Positions 7,748 through 18,685 are shown, numbered from the stretch's first letter. The stretch: DNA of 64,000 bases from Rhodanobacter thiooxydans LCS2 (GCF_000264375.1 NZ_AJXW01000043.1:277429-341428), one strand, 5' to 3'. The notes: generated by a model not told the origin, from the sequence alone. Made by a program: numbers and translations.

Positions 7748-7775
7748 CTGGATTCCCGCCTTCGCGGGAATGACG
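7748..7775. repeat. Right 28-bp copy of inverted palindromic repeat bracketing the GIY-YIG gene
   Basis: An exact inverted copy of 7380-7407, located 11 bp before the GIY-YIG start codon on the minus strand. Together the two copies define a 396-bp unit between hsdM and hsdS. Confidence 0.9.
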
Positions 7776-7830
7776 GTGTGAGTGGTGGCGCTGACGACCG
7801 GCAGAAGGAGGATGGGGTTGGAGACAAAAC

Positions 7831-9666
7831 TCATTCCGCCAACTCCCCCAGCATCGCCATGATCCGCTCCGACACCGCCTTCAACTCCTCGTCGATTTCC
7901 TGCAGCTCACGCGGCGGCTCGAACACATAGAAGTGCCGGTTGAACGGAATCTCGTAGCCGACCTTGCTTTTGGCTTCGTCGATCCACGCACCCGGCACGT
8001 GTGGCAGCACCTCGCGTTCGAAGTAGGCCTGGATGTCTTCGCCCAGCGGTACGTTCTCGGTGTCGCGCAGGCTGCTGTCGGCTTGCGGCAGGCCTTTCTG
8101 CTTGCCTTTCTGGCCCAGCACAACCCTGCCCTGTTCGTCGCGCAGCGGACGCTCGACGGTGATGGTGGTGTAGCCGAAATCCTGGTTCTTGAAGACGCGC
8201 GCCAGCGGCGCGACTTTCACCTTGCCGCCGGGTGGCGGCGCGGGAGCGAACTCGGCGGCGGCGATGACCTGGCGGCCGGTTTCCCTGCCGTCGGCGGCGA
8301 ACACGGTGGCCAGTTCGGCTTCGGCGAATTCGCCGAACAGGCGGGTGATGGTGGCGATGTGCTCGTCGCTCATTTCCTTGCGCTTGCTGCCCAGGCTCTT
8401 GCGCATTTTCTGCCAGAAGCTGCCGGCGTCGATCAGCTGCACGTAGCCCTTGCGGTCGTCGGGCTTCTTGTTGGAGATGATCCACACGTAGGTGGCGATG
8501 CCGGTGTTGTAGAACATGTCGGTGGGCAGGCCGATGATGGCTTCCATCAGGTCATTCTCCAGCACGTAGCGGCGGATCTCGCTTTCGCCACTCCCTGCCC
8601 CGCCGGTGAACAGTGGCGAGCCGTTGAGCACGATGCCGAAGCGGCTGCCGCCGTCGACGGCCGGGCGCATCTTGGAGACCAGGTGCAGCAGGAACAGCAT
8701 GGAGCCATCGGACACGCGCGGCAGGCCGGGGCCGAAGCGGCCATCGAAGCCTTTCTGTTCGTGCTCGCTGCGCACGACTTTCTCGACCTTCTTCCACTCC
8801 ACGCCGAACGGCGGGTTGGACAGCATGTAGTCGAACTTGCGCCCGGCGTGGCCATCCTCGCTGAGCGTGTTGCCGGCGATGATGTTGCTCACGTCCTGGC
8901 CGCGGATCAGCATGTCGGCCTTGCAGATAGCGTAGGACTCGTCGTTCAACTCCTGCCCGAACAGGGTGAGCCGCGCGTCGGGGTTGTGTTGCAGCAGGTG
9001 CTCGGCGGCCACCGAAAGCATGCCGCCAGTGCCGGCTGTCGGATCGTAGATGGTGCGCACGGCATGGCCGGCGCCGAGCGCCTCGTCGTCCTCGATGAAG
9101 ATCAGGTTGACCATCAGTCGGATCACTTCGCGCGGGGTGAAGTGCTCGCCGGCGGTTTCGTTGGACAGCTCGGCGAACTTGCGGATCAGCTCCTCGAACA
9201 CCAGGCCCATCTGCGCGTTGTCGACTTCATCCGGGTGCAGGTTGAAGTTGGCGAACTTCTCGGTGACCAGGTACAGCAGGTCGGCCTTGGCCAGCCGCTC
9301 GACCTGCGCATGGAAATCGAAACGCTCGAAGATGTCGCGCGCCGCCGGCGAGAAGCCCTGGATGTAGCTGTAGAGGTTCTGGCGGATGTGGTCCTGGTCG
9401 CCCAGCAACGTGGGCAGATCCAGCGGCGAGGTGTTGTAGAACGACTGTTTCGCCTTGCGCAACAGGAACGGGTCGGGGTTGAGGCCAGCTTTGGTCTTGG
9501 CTTCGCACTCGGCCAGCACGGCTTTCTTGGTCGGCTCCAGCACGCAATCCAGCCGCCGCAGCACGGTGAACGGCAGGATCACGCGGCCGTATTCGGATTG
9601 CTTGTAGTCACCACGCAGCAGGTCGGCGACGGACCAGATGAGGGCGGAGAGCGAGGATTGGTTCAT
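7831..9666 (-). CDS. hsdM: Type I restriction enzyme methyltransferase subunit HsdM
   Basis: 611 residues; an N6-adenine methyltransferase that forms M2S1 with HsdS and also feeds HsdR. The N-terminal HsdM helical domain (about 5-150) leads into the catalytic domain. SAM motif I is D-P-T-A-G-T-G-G at 208-215 and the catalytic motif IV is N-P-P-F at 284-287. The linker [10 protein letters not shown]...E-H-F-T-P-R-E-V is typical of HsdM. It is the first gene of the hsd operon on the minus strand, about 160 bp downstream of the MazF-like gene. The spacer 9667-9828 holds only short imperfect inverted repeats and possibly the operon promoter. Confidence 0.95.
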   Translation of the reverse strand: MNQSSLSALIWSVADLLRGDYKQSEYGRVILPFTVLRRLDCVLEPTKKAVLAECEAKTKAGLNPDPFLLRKAKQSFYNTSPLDLPTLLGDQDHIRQNLYSYIQGFSPAARDIFERFDFHAQVERLAKADLLYLVTEKFANFNLHPDEVDNAQMGLVFEELIRKFAELSNETAGEHFTPREVIRLMVNLIFIEDDEALGAGHAVRTIYDPTAGTGGMLSVAAEHLLQHNPDARLTLFGQELNDESYAICKADMLIRGQDVSNIIAGNTLSEDGHAGRKFDYMLSNPPFGVEWKKVEKVVRSEHEQKGFDGRFGPGLPRVSDGSMLFLLHLVSKMRPAVDGGSRFGIVLNGSPLFTGGAGSGESEIRRYVLENDLMEAIIGLPTDMFYNTGIATYVWIISNKKPDDRKGYVQLIDAGSFWQKMRKSLGSKRKEMSDEHIATITRLFGEFAEAELATVFAADGRETGRQVIAAAEFAPAPPPGGKVKVAPLARVFKNQDFGYTTITVERPLRDEQGRVVLGQKGKQKGLPQADSSLRDTENVPLGEDIQAYFEREVLPHVPGAWIDEAKSKVGYEIPFNRHFYVFEPPRELQEIDEELKAVSERIMAMLGELAE

Positions 9667-9828
9667 GCGAATACCGGAATCGTGTCAGTGCCGATCAGCA
9701 ACACGGCGAAATGGCGGAAGGGTGAGCAGCAAGGGGAACCGCCATGTCGCACCAGAATGGAGGGGATACATGGCCGTTAGCCATGCGAATGTGCCCGGGT
9801 CGCTCGATACCACTGCCGGGCCGCCCCC

Positions 9829-10173
9829 TCATTCCAGGATCGACCGCACCGCGTCCAGGGCTTCCTCGACCAGCGCTGCCGGAGCCTTCTCGATCTTCCG
9901 GTAGGTGCGTGCGCGGGCATCCACGGTGCGGGTCTGGTCGCACAGGACGATGCCCTGCATCGCAGTGCCGGAACCCATCAGTGTCACGCTGAATCCGGTT
10001 TCGCGCGAGGCGGTGCCCCCCTGCGTGATCGGCGCCACCAGCAGCAGGCCGGACGCCTTGTTGAAGGCATCCGCCGAGAGCACCAGCACCGGACGCGAGC
10101 CGCGAATTTCGCGGCCCTGGACGGGATCGAGGCTCAGTTCAAGGATATCGCCGCGCGCAGGCAGTCGGCTCAC
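9829..10173 (-). CDS. MazF/PemK-family toxin (mRNA interferase, ChpB-like)
   Basis: 114 residues starting at a GTG that overlaps the antitoxin stop by 4 bp (GTGA). The sequence fits the MazF fold: G-D-I-L-E-L-S-L-D-P-V-Q-G-R-E-I-R-G-S-R-P-V-L-V-L-S (the P-x-x-G-x-E-x-x-x-x-R-P-x-x-V motif of PemK/MazF) and the later L-C-D-Q-T-R-T-V-D-x-R-A-R strand. These proteins cleave mRNA at short sites when freed from the antitoxin. It lies just before the hsd operon and may stabilise the island; that role is inferred. Confidence 0.88.
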   Translation of the reverse strand: MSRLPARGDILELSLDPVQGREIRGSRPVLVLSADAFNKASGLLLVAPITQGGTASRETGFSVTLMGSGTAMQGIVLCDQTRTVDARARTYRKIEKAPAALVEEALDAVRSILE

Positions 10174-10421
10174 AGCAATTCGCGCCCGACCGCACCATCA
10201 TGCAACGACGCCGCGTCGCGCTGCCACGCCGCCGGCGATTTGGGGCTGACCGCCAGACGATCGGCCAGGCTGCGCCGGGCCGGCGTCACCGACAATGTCC
10301 GACCTTCCACCGCCAGTTCCACCACCGAACCGGCTTCGACAGCGAGGGTCTGGGCGATCGACTTGGGAATGGAAAGGATGATCGAGCCGCCGGACTGGCG
10401 GAGGGTCGCAGCGCAGGACAT
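10170..10421 (-). CDS. MazE/ChpS-like AbrB-fold antitoxin
   Basis: 83 residues from the ATG at 10421, with GAGG about 9 nt upstream; a GTG at 10427 is an alternative. The N-terminal swapped-hairpin AbrB/MazE motif is visible: L-R-Q-S-G-G-S-I-I-L-S-I-P-K-S-I-A...L-A-V-E-A-G-S-V-V-E-L-A-V-E-G. The C-terminal part would wrap the toxin. It precedes the toxin with a 4-bp overlap and starts next to the palindromes at 10436-10459, as expected for an autoregulated pair. Confidence 0.85.
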   Translation of the reverse strand: MSCAATLRQSGGSIILSIPKSIAQTLAVEAGSVVELAVEGRTLSVTPARRSLADRLAVSPKSPAAWQRDAASLHDGAVGRELL

Positions 10422-10435
10422 GGGCACATACCTCG

Positions 10436-10459
10436 GTAAAAAGTTTTACTTCAGTAAAA
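10436..10459. promoter_or_regulatory. Overlapping palindromes upstream of the mazE-like gene (operator)
   Basis: Three half-sites alternate: GTAAAA-AG-TTTTACT-TC-AGTAAAA. The first pair and the second pair each form a perfect inverted repeat sharing the middle arm. They lie 15-38 bp upstream of the antitoxin ATG and overlap the likely promoter, as in MazEF/PemIK autoregulation. Confidence 0.65.
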
Positions 10460-10515
10460 TACTAGCCACTCCAACCAGCAGCCGCAAGCGATGGTGCGTC
10501 AGCCGATGGCGGCCA

Positions 10516-11142
10516 TCAACCAGCCAGCACCTTGCGTTCCCCTGCCCCGGACAGCTCGTGCATCCAGTCCACCGTGCTGTCGAGCACCCTGGCCGCCTTG
10601 ACGCCGCGTGCCGAGAAGATTTCCGCCAGCGCCTGGTAGTAGCCGAGCGTGCCGTCGCGGCCGCCGGTGAAGCGGTCGAACACGTGGGTGCCGGTTTCGG
10701 GGTCTTCGAGGTCCTGCACGATGGCGCGGGCGTTGTGCAGTTTGTCGCAGGCGGAAACCAGCAAGGTCGCGTCCGGTGCCTGGCGCAGATGTGCGAGGTA
10801 GGCGAGCTTGCGTTCGATCCAGTTGCGGCGTTTGGCCTCATGGTCCGTGTGGCTGGCCTTGCCTTCGGCGGTGCCGTCGGTGCAGTCCATGACGATGTTG
10901 GCGACGGCGTCGCCGAACTGCGCGCGGATCGTTGTTTCGTGCGCAGCACCGCCATCTTCGATGGTGTCGTGCAGCAGGCCGGCGATGGCCTGGTCTTCGC
11001 TACCGCCGAACTCGATCACGAGGCTGGCCACACCGAGCAGGTGGTAGAGGTACGGGATGTCCGAGCCCTTGCGCACCTGCGTGGCGTGGGCGATGCGGGC
11101 GTAGTCGACGGCGCGGCTGAAGCGGTCGGTGAGTGCGGTCAT
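10516..11142 (-). CDS. HD-domain phosphohydrolase (SpoT/MESH1-like)
   Basis: 208 residues, cytoplasmic. The HD metal site shows H19 and H34 (Y-L-Y-H-L-L-G-V-A), then H58-D59 in L-L-H-D-T-I-E-D-G with the E-D pair typical of ppGpp hydrolase domains, and a later D of C-D-K-L-H-N. No synthetase or ACT/TGS domain is present, so it is a small alarmone-hydrolase-like protein; substrate (ppGpp or another nucleotide) is not proven. It is a lone gene between the toxin-antitoxin pair and alr. Confidence 0.8.
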   Translation of the reverse strand: MTALTDRFSRAVDYARIAHATQVRKGSDIPYLYHLLGVASLVIEFGGSEDQAIAGLLHDTIEDGGAAHETTIRAQFGDAVANIVMDCTDGTAEGKASHTDHEAKRRNWIERKLAYLAHLRQAPDATLLVSACDKLHNARAIVQDLEDPETGTHVFDRFTGGRDGTLGYYQALAEIFSARGVKAARVLDSTVDWMHELSGAGERKVLAG

Positions 11143-11270
11143 GGCGTTCCCCTGGCTGGTTCCATCGTGATGATGGCGGCGTGGGGTCGCAGGGGGCGAG
11201 ATCGGGGTTTGAGCGTACCAAAGGTCAAGAGCTTTACCCCCTCACCTGAAGGACTCCCTGCGGTCGCCAG

Positions 11271-11318
11271 CCTCCCCCTGCGACCGAAGGAAGTCCCTTT
11301 AGGGCACGCAGGGGGAGG
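11271..11318. repeat. Inverted repeat downstream of alr
   Basis: Arms CCTCCCCCTGCG and CGCAGGGGGAGG pair perfectly over 12 bp with a 24-nt loop. It lies just beyond the alr stop on the minus strand in the 188-bp alr/HD spacer. No T run follows, so it looks like an intergenic repeat rather than a standard terminator. Confidence 0.6.
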
Positions 11319-11330
11319 AGCGGAAGCAGG

Positions 11331-12404
11331 TCACGCGTCGACGTAGCTGCGCGGCACGCGCTTCAGTCCGCACAGCAGTTGGTAGGCGCTTCCTTCGCTG
11401 TGCAGCGCCAGTTCGCTGACCGGTACCCGCCTGCCCCACAGTTCGACCTTGCTGCCGAGGCCGGCGGTGGGGTGGTCGGTGAGGTCGATGGTGAGCATGT
11501 CCATCGACACGCGGCCGACCAGTTCGCCGCGTTGGCCGTCGATGGCCACCGGCGTGCCGTTGGGGGCGAATTGCGGGTAGCCGTCGGCATAACCCATGGC
11601 GACCACACCGATGCGGCTGGGGCGAGCGGTGACGAAACGGGCGCCGTAGCCGATCGGTTCGCCGGGCGGTAGTTCGCGCACGCCGATCACCTTTGACTCC
11701 ACCGTCATCACCGGGCGCAGGCGATCGGCAACCGGGTGCGGGCCGGCGAACGGCGTGGCGCCGTACAGCATCAGGCCGGGCCGCGCCCACTCACCCTGCG
11801 TGGCAGGCCAGCCGAGCAGGGCCGGGGAATTGCCGAGGCTGGTGGGCAGCTGCAGCTCGTCGCACACCTGGTGGAACAGCGCCTGCTGCTCGGTGGTGCG
11901 TTCGCAGTCCAGTTCGTCGGCGCGGGCGAAGTGGGTCATCGCCACCACCTCGCGCACCTGCGGCATGGCCTGCAGGCGCTGCAGGCTGGCGCGGTAGTCC
12001 GCTGCGACCAGGCCGAGCCGGTGCATGCCCGAATCGAGCTTCAGCCAGATCGTGAACGGCTTGGTCGGGCGCGCGCGCTCGATCGCGTCGATCTGCCACT
12101 CGGCCTGCACCACGAACCACAGGTGGTGGGCGTCGATCAGCGCCAGCTCGTCGGCCTCGAAGAAACCTTCCAGCAGCAGGATCGGCGCGCGGATGCCGGC
12201 TTCGCGCAGTTCCAGCGCCTCCTCAATGCAGGCCACGCCAAAGCCGTCGGCCTCCGCCTCCAGCGCCTGCGCGCAGCGCACGGCGCCATGACCGTAGGCG
12301 TCGGCCTTGACCACGGCCAGCGCCTTGCGCCCGCCCAGCTCGCGTGCCAGGCGGTAGTTGTGGCGCAAGGCGGCCAGGTCGATCAGGGCACGGGCCGGGC
12401 GCAT
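11331..12404 (-). CDS. alr: Alanine racemase (catabolic, DadX-like)
   Basis: 357 residues; a PLP enzyme interconverting L- and D-alanine. The PLP Lys is K33 in [10 protein letters not shown], and the second catalytic Tyr lies in G-Y-G-A-R-F. It overlaps the dadA stop by one base (TGATG), so the two are co-translated. The pairing with D-amino acid dehydrogenase and a divergent Lrp regulator argues for the catabolic dadX role, although it may also supply D-Ala for peptidoglycan. Confidence 0.93.
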   Translation of the reverse strand: MRPARALIDLAALRHNYRLARELGGRKALAVVKADAYGHGAVRCAQALEAEADGFGVACIEEALELREAGIRAPILLLEGFFEADELALIDAHHLWFVVQAEWQIDAIERARPTKPFTIWLKLDSGMHRLGLVAADYRASLQRLQAMPQVREVVAMTHFARADELDCERTTEQQALFHQVCDELQLPTSLGNSPALLGWPATQGEWARPGLMLYGATPFAGPHPVADRLRPVMTVESKVIGVRELPPGEPIGYGARFVTARPSRIGVVAMGYADGYPQFAPNGTPVAIDGQRGELVGRVSMDMLTIDLTDHPTAGLGSKVELWGRRVPVSELALHSEGSAYQLLCGLKRVPRSYVDA

Positions 12405-13684
12405 CAGGCGGAAGCTCCCGCAGCCGGGTGGCTGCCGTAGCGCGAGATGTCCAGGCCCTCGGTGCTGATCTGCGGCTTGCGCCCGGCGATCAGGTCGGCC
12501 AGATAACGGCCGGAACCGCAGGCCATGGTCCAGCCCAGCGTGCCGTGGCCGGTGTTGAGGTAGAGGTTGTCCAGCCGGGTGGCGCCGACCACCGGCGTGC
12601 CATCCGGGGTGGCCGGGCGCAGGCCGGTCCAGAACGTGGAGCGACTCAGATCGCCGCCGTGCGGGTACAGGTCGCCGACCACTTTTTCCAGGGTGGCGCG
12701 GCGGCGCGGCGACAGCGACAGGTCGAAGCCGGAGACCTCGGCCATGCCGCCGACGCGGATACGCTGGTCGAAGCGGGTCACCGCCACCTTGTAGGTTTCG
12801 TCGAGGATGGTCGAGGTGGGCGCCATCGCCGGGTCGGTGATCGGCAGGGTCAACGAGTAACCCTTCAGCGGGTACACCGGCAGGCGGATGCCCAGCGGTG
12901 CCAGCAGTTGCGTGGAGTAGCTGCCCAGCGCCAGCACGTAGCGGTCGGCGCGTTCGAGCTTGCCGTCGATGCGTACGCCGCTGAGGCGGCCGCCGTCGTG
13001 CTCGAGCTTTTCCACGGTGGCGCCGAAGCGGAACTCGACGCCCATCTCCTGCGCCCGCGCGGCGAGCAGGCGGGTGAACAGCTCGCAGTCGCCGGTCTGG
13101 TCGTTCGGCAGGCGCAGTGCGCCGCTGAGCTGGTCAACCACCCCGGCCAGCGCCGGCTCCACCCGCACGATGCCGGCGCGGTCGAGCAGCTCGTACGGCA
13201 CGCCGTACTGCTTGAGCACGGCGATGTCCTTGGCCGCGTCGTCCAGTTGCGCCTGGGTGCGGAACAACTGCACGGTGCCGAGCTGGCGGCCTTCGTAATC
13301 CAGCCCGGTCTCGGCGCGCAATTCGTCCATGCAGTTGCGGCTGTATTCGGACAGGCGCACCATGCGCGCCTTGTTGATGGCGTAGCGACCCGCGGTGCAG
13401 TTGCGCAGCATCTGCAGCAGCCACAGGTACTGCTGCGGATCGAGGCCAGGCCGGATCGCCAGCGGCGCGTGGCGCATGAACAGCCACTTCAGGGCCTTCA
13501 GCGGCACGCCGGGGGCGGCCCATGGCGAGGCGTAGCCAGGCGAGATCTGACCTGCATTGGCGAAACTGGTTTCGCGCGCCGGCGCGCTTTCGCGATCCAC
13601 TACGGTGACCTCGAAGCCGGCGCGCGCCAGGTACCACGCGCTGCACGTTCCGATCACGCCGCTGCCCAGAATCAGTACCCGCAT
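12404..13684 (-). CDS. dadA: D-amino acid dehydrogenase DadA
   Basis: 426 residues; an FAD enzyme oxidising D-alanine to pyruvate at the membrane. The FAD-binding motif G-S-G-V-I-G is at 7-12 with the E/D end V-V-D-R; the DAO-family C-terminal G-H-G-T-L-G-W-T is present. It is the first gene of the dadA-alr operon and is divergent from the Lrp-type gene, with the 145-bp shared promoter region between them. Confidence 0.93.
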   Translation of the reverse strand: MRVLILGSGVIGTCSAWYLARAGFEVTVVDRESAPARETSFANAGQISPGYASPWAAPGVPLKALKWLFMRHAPLAIRPGLDPQQYLWLLQMLRNCTAGRYAINKARMVRLSEYSRNCMDELRAETGLDYEGRQLGTVQLFRTQAQLDDAAKDIAVLKQYGVPYELLDRAGIVRVEPALAGVVDQLSGALRLPNDQTGDCELFTRLLAARAQEMGVEFRFGATVEKLEHDGGRLSGVRIDGKLERADRYVLALGSYSTQLLAPLGIRLPVYPLKGYSLTLPITDPAMAPTSTILDETYKVAVTRFDQRIRVGGMAEVSGFDLSLSPRRRATLEKVVGDLYPHGGDLSRSTFWTGLRPATPDGTPVVGATRLDNLYLNTGHGTLGWTMACGSGRYLADLIAGRKPQISTEGLDISRYGSHPAAGASA

Positions 13685-13801
13685 TACGCTCCCCTTCCGA
13701 CGATGGCCTGCGGTCCGCCCGCAGGAGTGACAGCCAGCGAGTATAGAAACGATCCATCAGGCTTGTCCTCTGTCTTTTACCTTTATCGCAGGTAATATCG
13801 C

Positions 13802-13814
13802 TGCCAAATTGGCA
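13802..13814. promoter_or_regulatory. Palindrome in the dadA/lrp divergent promoter
   Basis: TGCCAA-A-TTGGCA is a perfect 13-bp palindrome 16 bp upstream of the Lrp-type start codon. A second weak pair, TTACC...GGTAA, is at 13777-13795. Lrp/AsnC regulators bind such A/T-centred palindromes, so this is a plausible site for control of both genes; inference only. Confidence 0.45.
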
Positions 13815-13829
13815 ATCCATGGTGGGCAT

Positions 13830-14327
13830 ATGGCAACGAAACGGCAGGAATTCGACAAAATCGACCGGAAGATCCTCCGCGTGCTGCAGGACGAAGGACG
13901 CATCTCGTTCACCGAGCTGGGCGAGCGGGTCGGCCTGTCCACCACGCCGTGCACCGAGCGCGTGCGTCGGCTGGAACGCGATGGCGTGATCACCGGTTAC
14001 CACGCGCGGCTCGACCCGCACCTGGTCGGCGCCGGCCTGCTGGTGTTCGTGGAGATCAGTCTGGCCTACAAGTCCGGCGATATCTTCGAGGAATTCCGCA
14101 ACGCCGCGCTGCGCCTGCCCAACGTGCTGGAATGCCACCTCGTCTCGGGCGCGTTCGACTACCTGATCAAGGCCCGCATCTCGGGCATGGCCTCGTACCG
14201 CAAGCTGCTCGGCAACACCCTGCTCACCCTGCCAAACGTGCGCGACTCGAAAAGCTACATCGTGATGGAAGAGATCAAGGAAACGCTGAGCCTGCCGCTG
14301 GGCGAGCGCGCGGAGCCAGCGAGATAG
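13830..14327 (+). CDS. lrp: Lrp/AsnC-family regulator of the D-alanine operon
   Basis: 165 residues from the ATG at 13830; an upstream in-frame TTG is less likely. The helix-turn-helix is at about 10-55 (L-D-x-I-L-R-V-L-Q-D-E-G-R-I-S...L-S-T-T-P-C-T-E-R-V-R-R-L-E). The RAM effector domain follows, with the G-x-F-D-Y motif (S-G-A-F-D-Y-L-I-K). Divergent placement next to dadA-alr matches known Lrp or DadR control of alanine catabolism. The symbol denotes the family; it could equally be called dadR. Confidence 0.88.
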   Translation: MATKRQEFDKIDRKILRVLQDEGRISFTELGERVGLSTTPCTERVRRLERDGVITGYHARLDPHLVGAGLLVFVEISLAYKSGDIFEEFRNAALRLPNVLECHLVSGAFDYLIKARISGMASYRKLLGNTLLTLPNVRDSKSYIVMEEIKETLSLPLGERAEPAR

Positions 14328-14344
14328 AAGCCAGGACTACCCGC

Positions 14345-14380
14345 GTAGGTTGGGGTGAGCGCCAGCGAACCCCAACACCC
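14345..14380 (+). repeat. REP sequence upstream of the RAYT gene
   Basis: A GTAGGTTGGGGT...ACCCCAAC palindrome with an 8-bp perfect stem (14349-14356 with 14369-14376). It has the same orientation as the copy at 14984-15020, with only a few differences. Confidence 0.85.
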
Positions 14381-14400
14381 ACATCGCCAAGGATGACTCG

Positions 14401-14934
14401 ATGCGTTATCGAAGAGCCTATGCCACCAGCGGAACCTACTTTTTCACCGTCAATCTGGCTGGCCGTTCCAGCCACCTGCTGATCGAGCGGATCGACACGC
14501 TTCGTCAAGCGGTACGGGCGGTAAAACAGAGTCATCCGTTCGAGATCGTCGCGTGGGTCGTACTACCCGAGCACATGCACGCCGTATGGACGCTGCCGCC
14601 GGACGACGCGGATTTTTCCACCCGCTGGCTGCTGATCAAGGCCAATTTTTCCCGCACCATTGAACGGCGCGAAGCCATTCGCGATTCCCGACTACGCAAG
14701 GGCGAACGCGGCATCTGGCAACGCCGCTTCTGGGAGCACCGGATACGCGACGAAGACGATCTCGCACGGCACATCGATTACGTGCACATCAATCCGGTGA
14801 AGCACGGGCATGCCAGTCGGGCAGCGGATTGGCCGTATTCATCCATTCACCGATATATCCGGGAGGGGATGGTTACGGCGGATTGGGCGTGCGACCCGGA
14901 GCGGATAGCGGGTGACGGTGAGCGTCGGGGGTGA
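14401..14934 (+). CDS. REP-associated tyrosine transposase (RAYT, TnpA_REP)
   Basis: 177 residues; a Y1-type HUH single-strand transposase. The HUH pair is H58-x-H60 in L-P-E-H-M-H-A-V-W. The catalytic Tyr is Y127 in H-I-D-Y-V-H-I-N-P-V-K-H, and the family motif W-Q-R-R-F-W-E-H-x-I-R-D is at 106-117. RAYTs process REP hairpins; here the gene is bracketed by REPs on both sides. It is intact and probably still able to act. Confidence 0.93.
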   Translation: MRYRRAYATSGTYFFTVNLAGRSSHLLIERIDTLRQAVRAVKQSHPFEIVAWVVLPEHMHAVWTLPPDDADFSTRWLLIKANFSRTIERREAIRDSRLRKGERGIWQRRFWEHRIRDEDDLARHIDYVHINPVKHGHASRAADWPYSSIHRYIREGMVTADWACDPERIAGDGERRG

Positions 14935-14935
14935 T

Positions 14936-15020
14936 GTTGGAGTTCGCTGGCGCTCACCCCAACCCACGGATTACGGCGATTTTGTAGGTTGGGGTGAACG
15001 CCAGCGAACCCCAACATCCG
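14936..15020. repeat. REPIN: two REP copies in inverted orientation
   Basis: REP copy at 14936-14967 is in reverse orientation and that at 14984-15020 in forward orientation, each with the GTTGGGGT/ACCCCAAC stem, separated by about 16 bp. This is the classic REP doublet next to a RAYT gene and fills the space between it and the purA stop. Confidence 0.88.
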
Positions 15021-15033
15021 GCTCCATAATCAC

Positions 15034-16558
<1,525 letters not shown>

Positions 16559-16568
16559 CGGGGTCGAC

Positions 16569-17438
16569 TCAGCGTTTCTGCACGGGCTGTTCGAAGTAGC
16601 GCAGGAACTCGTCGTCGGGCTTCAGGATCAACACGCCCTTGCCGTCCTCGAACGAGGTACGGTATGCGGCGAGGCTGCGGTAGAACGTGAAGAACTCCGG
16701 ATCCTGGGTATACGCCTGCGCGTAGATGGCGGCCGCTTCCGCGTCACCCTCGCCCTTCACCTTGGCCGCGTCGCGCTGCGCGTCGGCGCGCAGCACCTGG
16801 CCCTGGCGATCGGCATCGGCCTGGATCTTTTCGGCCGCTTCCTGGCCGGTGAAGCGCAGTTCGTTGGCCAGCTGCAGACGTTCGGCACGCATGCGCTTGT
16901 ACACCGACTCGCTGACCTCGTTTGGCAGGTCGATGCGCTTGATGCGCACGTCGACCACGGCGATGCCGAGGTTCTTGCGCGCCGAGGCGTCGGTCTGCGC
17001 GCGCACGCGCTCGGTGATGTCCTTGCGCCCGCCGGAGATCAGGTCGGGCAAGGTGCGCGCGTTGAACTCGAAGCGCAGCGCGTCCTTCACGATCGGGGTC
17101 AGCCGCTGCGCCGCCTGCAGCTGGTCGCCGCCGGTGGCACGGTAGTAGGCGGCGTTGTCGGCCACCCGCCACTTCACGTAGAAATCGACATTGACGCTCT
17201 TCTTCTCGGAGGTGAAGTAACGCTCCGGCGGCGCGTCCAGCGACAGGATGCGCTTGTCGAAATGCATCACCTGCTGCATCACCGGCAGCTTGAAGTGCAG
17301 CCCCGGCTGGTAGTCGGTGCGCACGATGCGGCCGAACTGCAGCAGCAGTGCGCTGTGGCCCTCACCGACCACGAACATGCTGTTCAGGCCGAGCAGGATC
17401 ACCAGGAAGGCGATGATGGCTGAACTGACCTTCATCAT
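16569..17438 (-). CDS. hflC: HflC, SPFH-family modulator of FtsH protease
   Basis: 289 residues from the ATG at 17438, which overlaps the hflK stop (ATGA). It has one N-terminal membrane anchor (about 5-22) and a periplasmic SPFH/band 7 domain, then helical segments with the E/A-rich coiled coil. HflC and HflK form a large cage around FtsH. The upstream frame extension is a shadow of hflK. Confidence 0.95.
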   Translation of the reverse strand: MMKVSSAIIAFLVILLGLNSMFVVGEGHSALLLQFGRIVRTDYQPGLHFKLPVMQQVMHFDKRILSLDAPPERYFTSEKKSVNVDFYVKWRVADNAAYYRATGGDQLQAAQRLTPIVKDALRFEFNARTLPDLISGGRKDITERVRAQTDASARKNLGIAVVDVRIKRIDLPNEVSESVYKRMRAERLQLANELRFTGQEAAEKIQADADRQGQVLRADAQRDAAKVKGEGDAEAAAIYAQAYTQDPEFFTFYRSLAAYRTSFEDGKGVLILKPDDEFLRYFEQPVQKR

Positions 17439-18505
17439 GGCTGCGTCCCCTTGCCGGCCGCGCTGCCGGTCGGCGGCGATACCACGGCGCCGGTCGTGCC
17501 CGCGTCGAGCTGCGTTGCCGCCGGCGAGCCCTGCAGCGCCGGCAGGTTGATGATGTTGCGGCCGTTGGAGCCGTCGATCACCCGAGGGTTCTTCGCCATC
17601 ACCTTTTCCATCGTCTCCAGCCACAGCCGCTTGCGGGTCACTTCCGGCGCCGCCTTGTATTGCTTCAGCAACAGTTCGAAACGGGCGGCGTCACCGGTGG
17701 CCCGGGCCACGCGCTCGGCCTTGTAGCCGGCGGCCTCGGCGGCGATGCGCGCGGCATCGCCGCGCGCCACCGGCACCACCTTGCTGGAATAGGCCAGGGC
17801 GGCGTTCTCGATGCTCTGCTTGTCCTCGCGGGCGTTGTTGACGTCGTCGAATGCGTCCTTCACCTCGTTCGGCGGCGCCACGTTCTGGAAGCTGACCTCG
17901 GTGACGCGCAGGCCGGAGTCGTAGGTGTCCAGCGTCTTCTGCAGGGTTTCCTGCGCCTGGGCGACCAGGCTGGCGCCGGCGGCGGACAGGATCTGGTCCA
18001 TGTCGCTGCTGCCGATCACCGAACGCACCGCGGCTTCCGCGGCGGCGCCGATGGTGCCGTCCGGGTCGTTCAGCGAGAACAGGTACTTGCGCGAATCGTC
18101 CACCTGGTACTGCACGGTGAAGTCGATCGTGATGATGTTCTCGTCCTTGGTCAGCATCGCCACCTTGTCGGTGACCGAGCGGATGCGCGTGGCCTCGACC
18201 TTGGTGACCGACTCGATCGGCTGCGGCAGCTTCAGGTGGAAACCCGGCGGCAGGGTGCGCGAATACTCGCCGAAACGCAGCACCACGCCGGCCTGGCGTG
18301 CGCCGATGATGGTGTAGCTGCTGAACAGCAGGCCGACAACGAGCACCACCACCACGCCGGTGAGGATACTGCCGGGGCCCTGCCCCAGCTTGCCCAGGCG
18401 TTTCCTGGCGTTGTTTAGCAGGTCGTCCAGCGGCGACTTGCCACCCTGGCGATTCCTGTTCCACGGATCACGTTGCCCGTTGTTGCCGGGTTCATTCCAT
18501 GCCAC
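17435..18505 (-). CDS. hflK: HflK, SPFH-family partner of HflC
   Basis: 356 residues from a GTG with AGGAG 9 nt upstream. The Gly/Asn-rich cytoplasmic head (1-40), membrane helix (about 45-66: T-G-V-V-V-V-L-V-V-G-L-L-F) and band 7 domain are present; the tail is Pro/Gly-rich. It precedes hflC with a 4-bp overlap. The 180-bp gap to hflX has no gene. Confidence 0.95.
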   Translation of the reverse strand: MAWNEPGNNGQRDPWNRNRQGGKSPLDDLLNNARKRLGKLGQGPGSILTGVVVVLVVGLLFSSYTIIGARQAGVVLRFGEYSRTLPPGFHLKLPQPIESVTKVEATRIRSVTDKVAMLTKDENIITIDFTVQYQVDDSRKYLFSLNDPDGTIGAAAEAAVRSVIGSSDMDQILSAAGASLVAQAQETLQKTLDTYDSGLRVTEVSFQNVAPPNEVKDAFDDVNNAREDKQSIENAALAYSSKVVPVARGDAARIAAEAAGYKAERVARATGDAARFELLLKQYKAAPEVTRKRLWLETMEKVMAKNPRVIDGSNGRNIINLPALQGSPAATQLDAGTTGAVVSPPTGSAAGKGTQP

Positions 18506-18685
18506 GAGTCAGTCTCCTAGGGGCCGTCGGGAGGCCGGCAACCACGGCCGGAACACGCGCTGCACCGGGTTACACATGAGATTCAGCCAAAGCTGTCGGA
18601 GTACCGCGCCGGCCACCTTTCGGGGCCGCGCAAACACCGGGGATTCTAGCAGAGCACGGCTCGCGCCGCGCGTGGTGCGCTGGCG

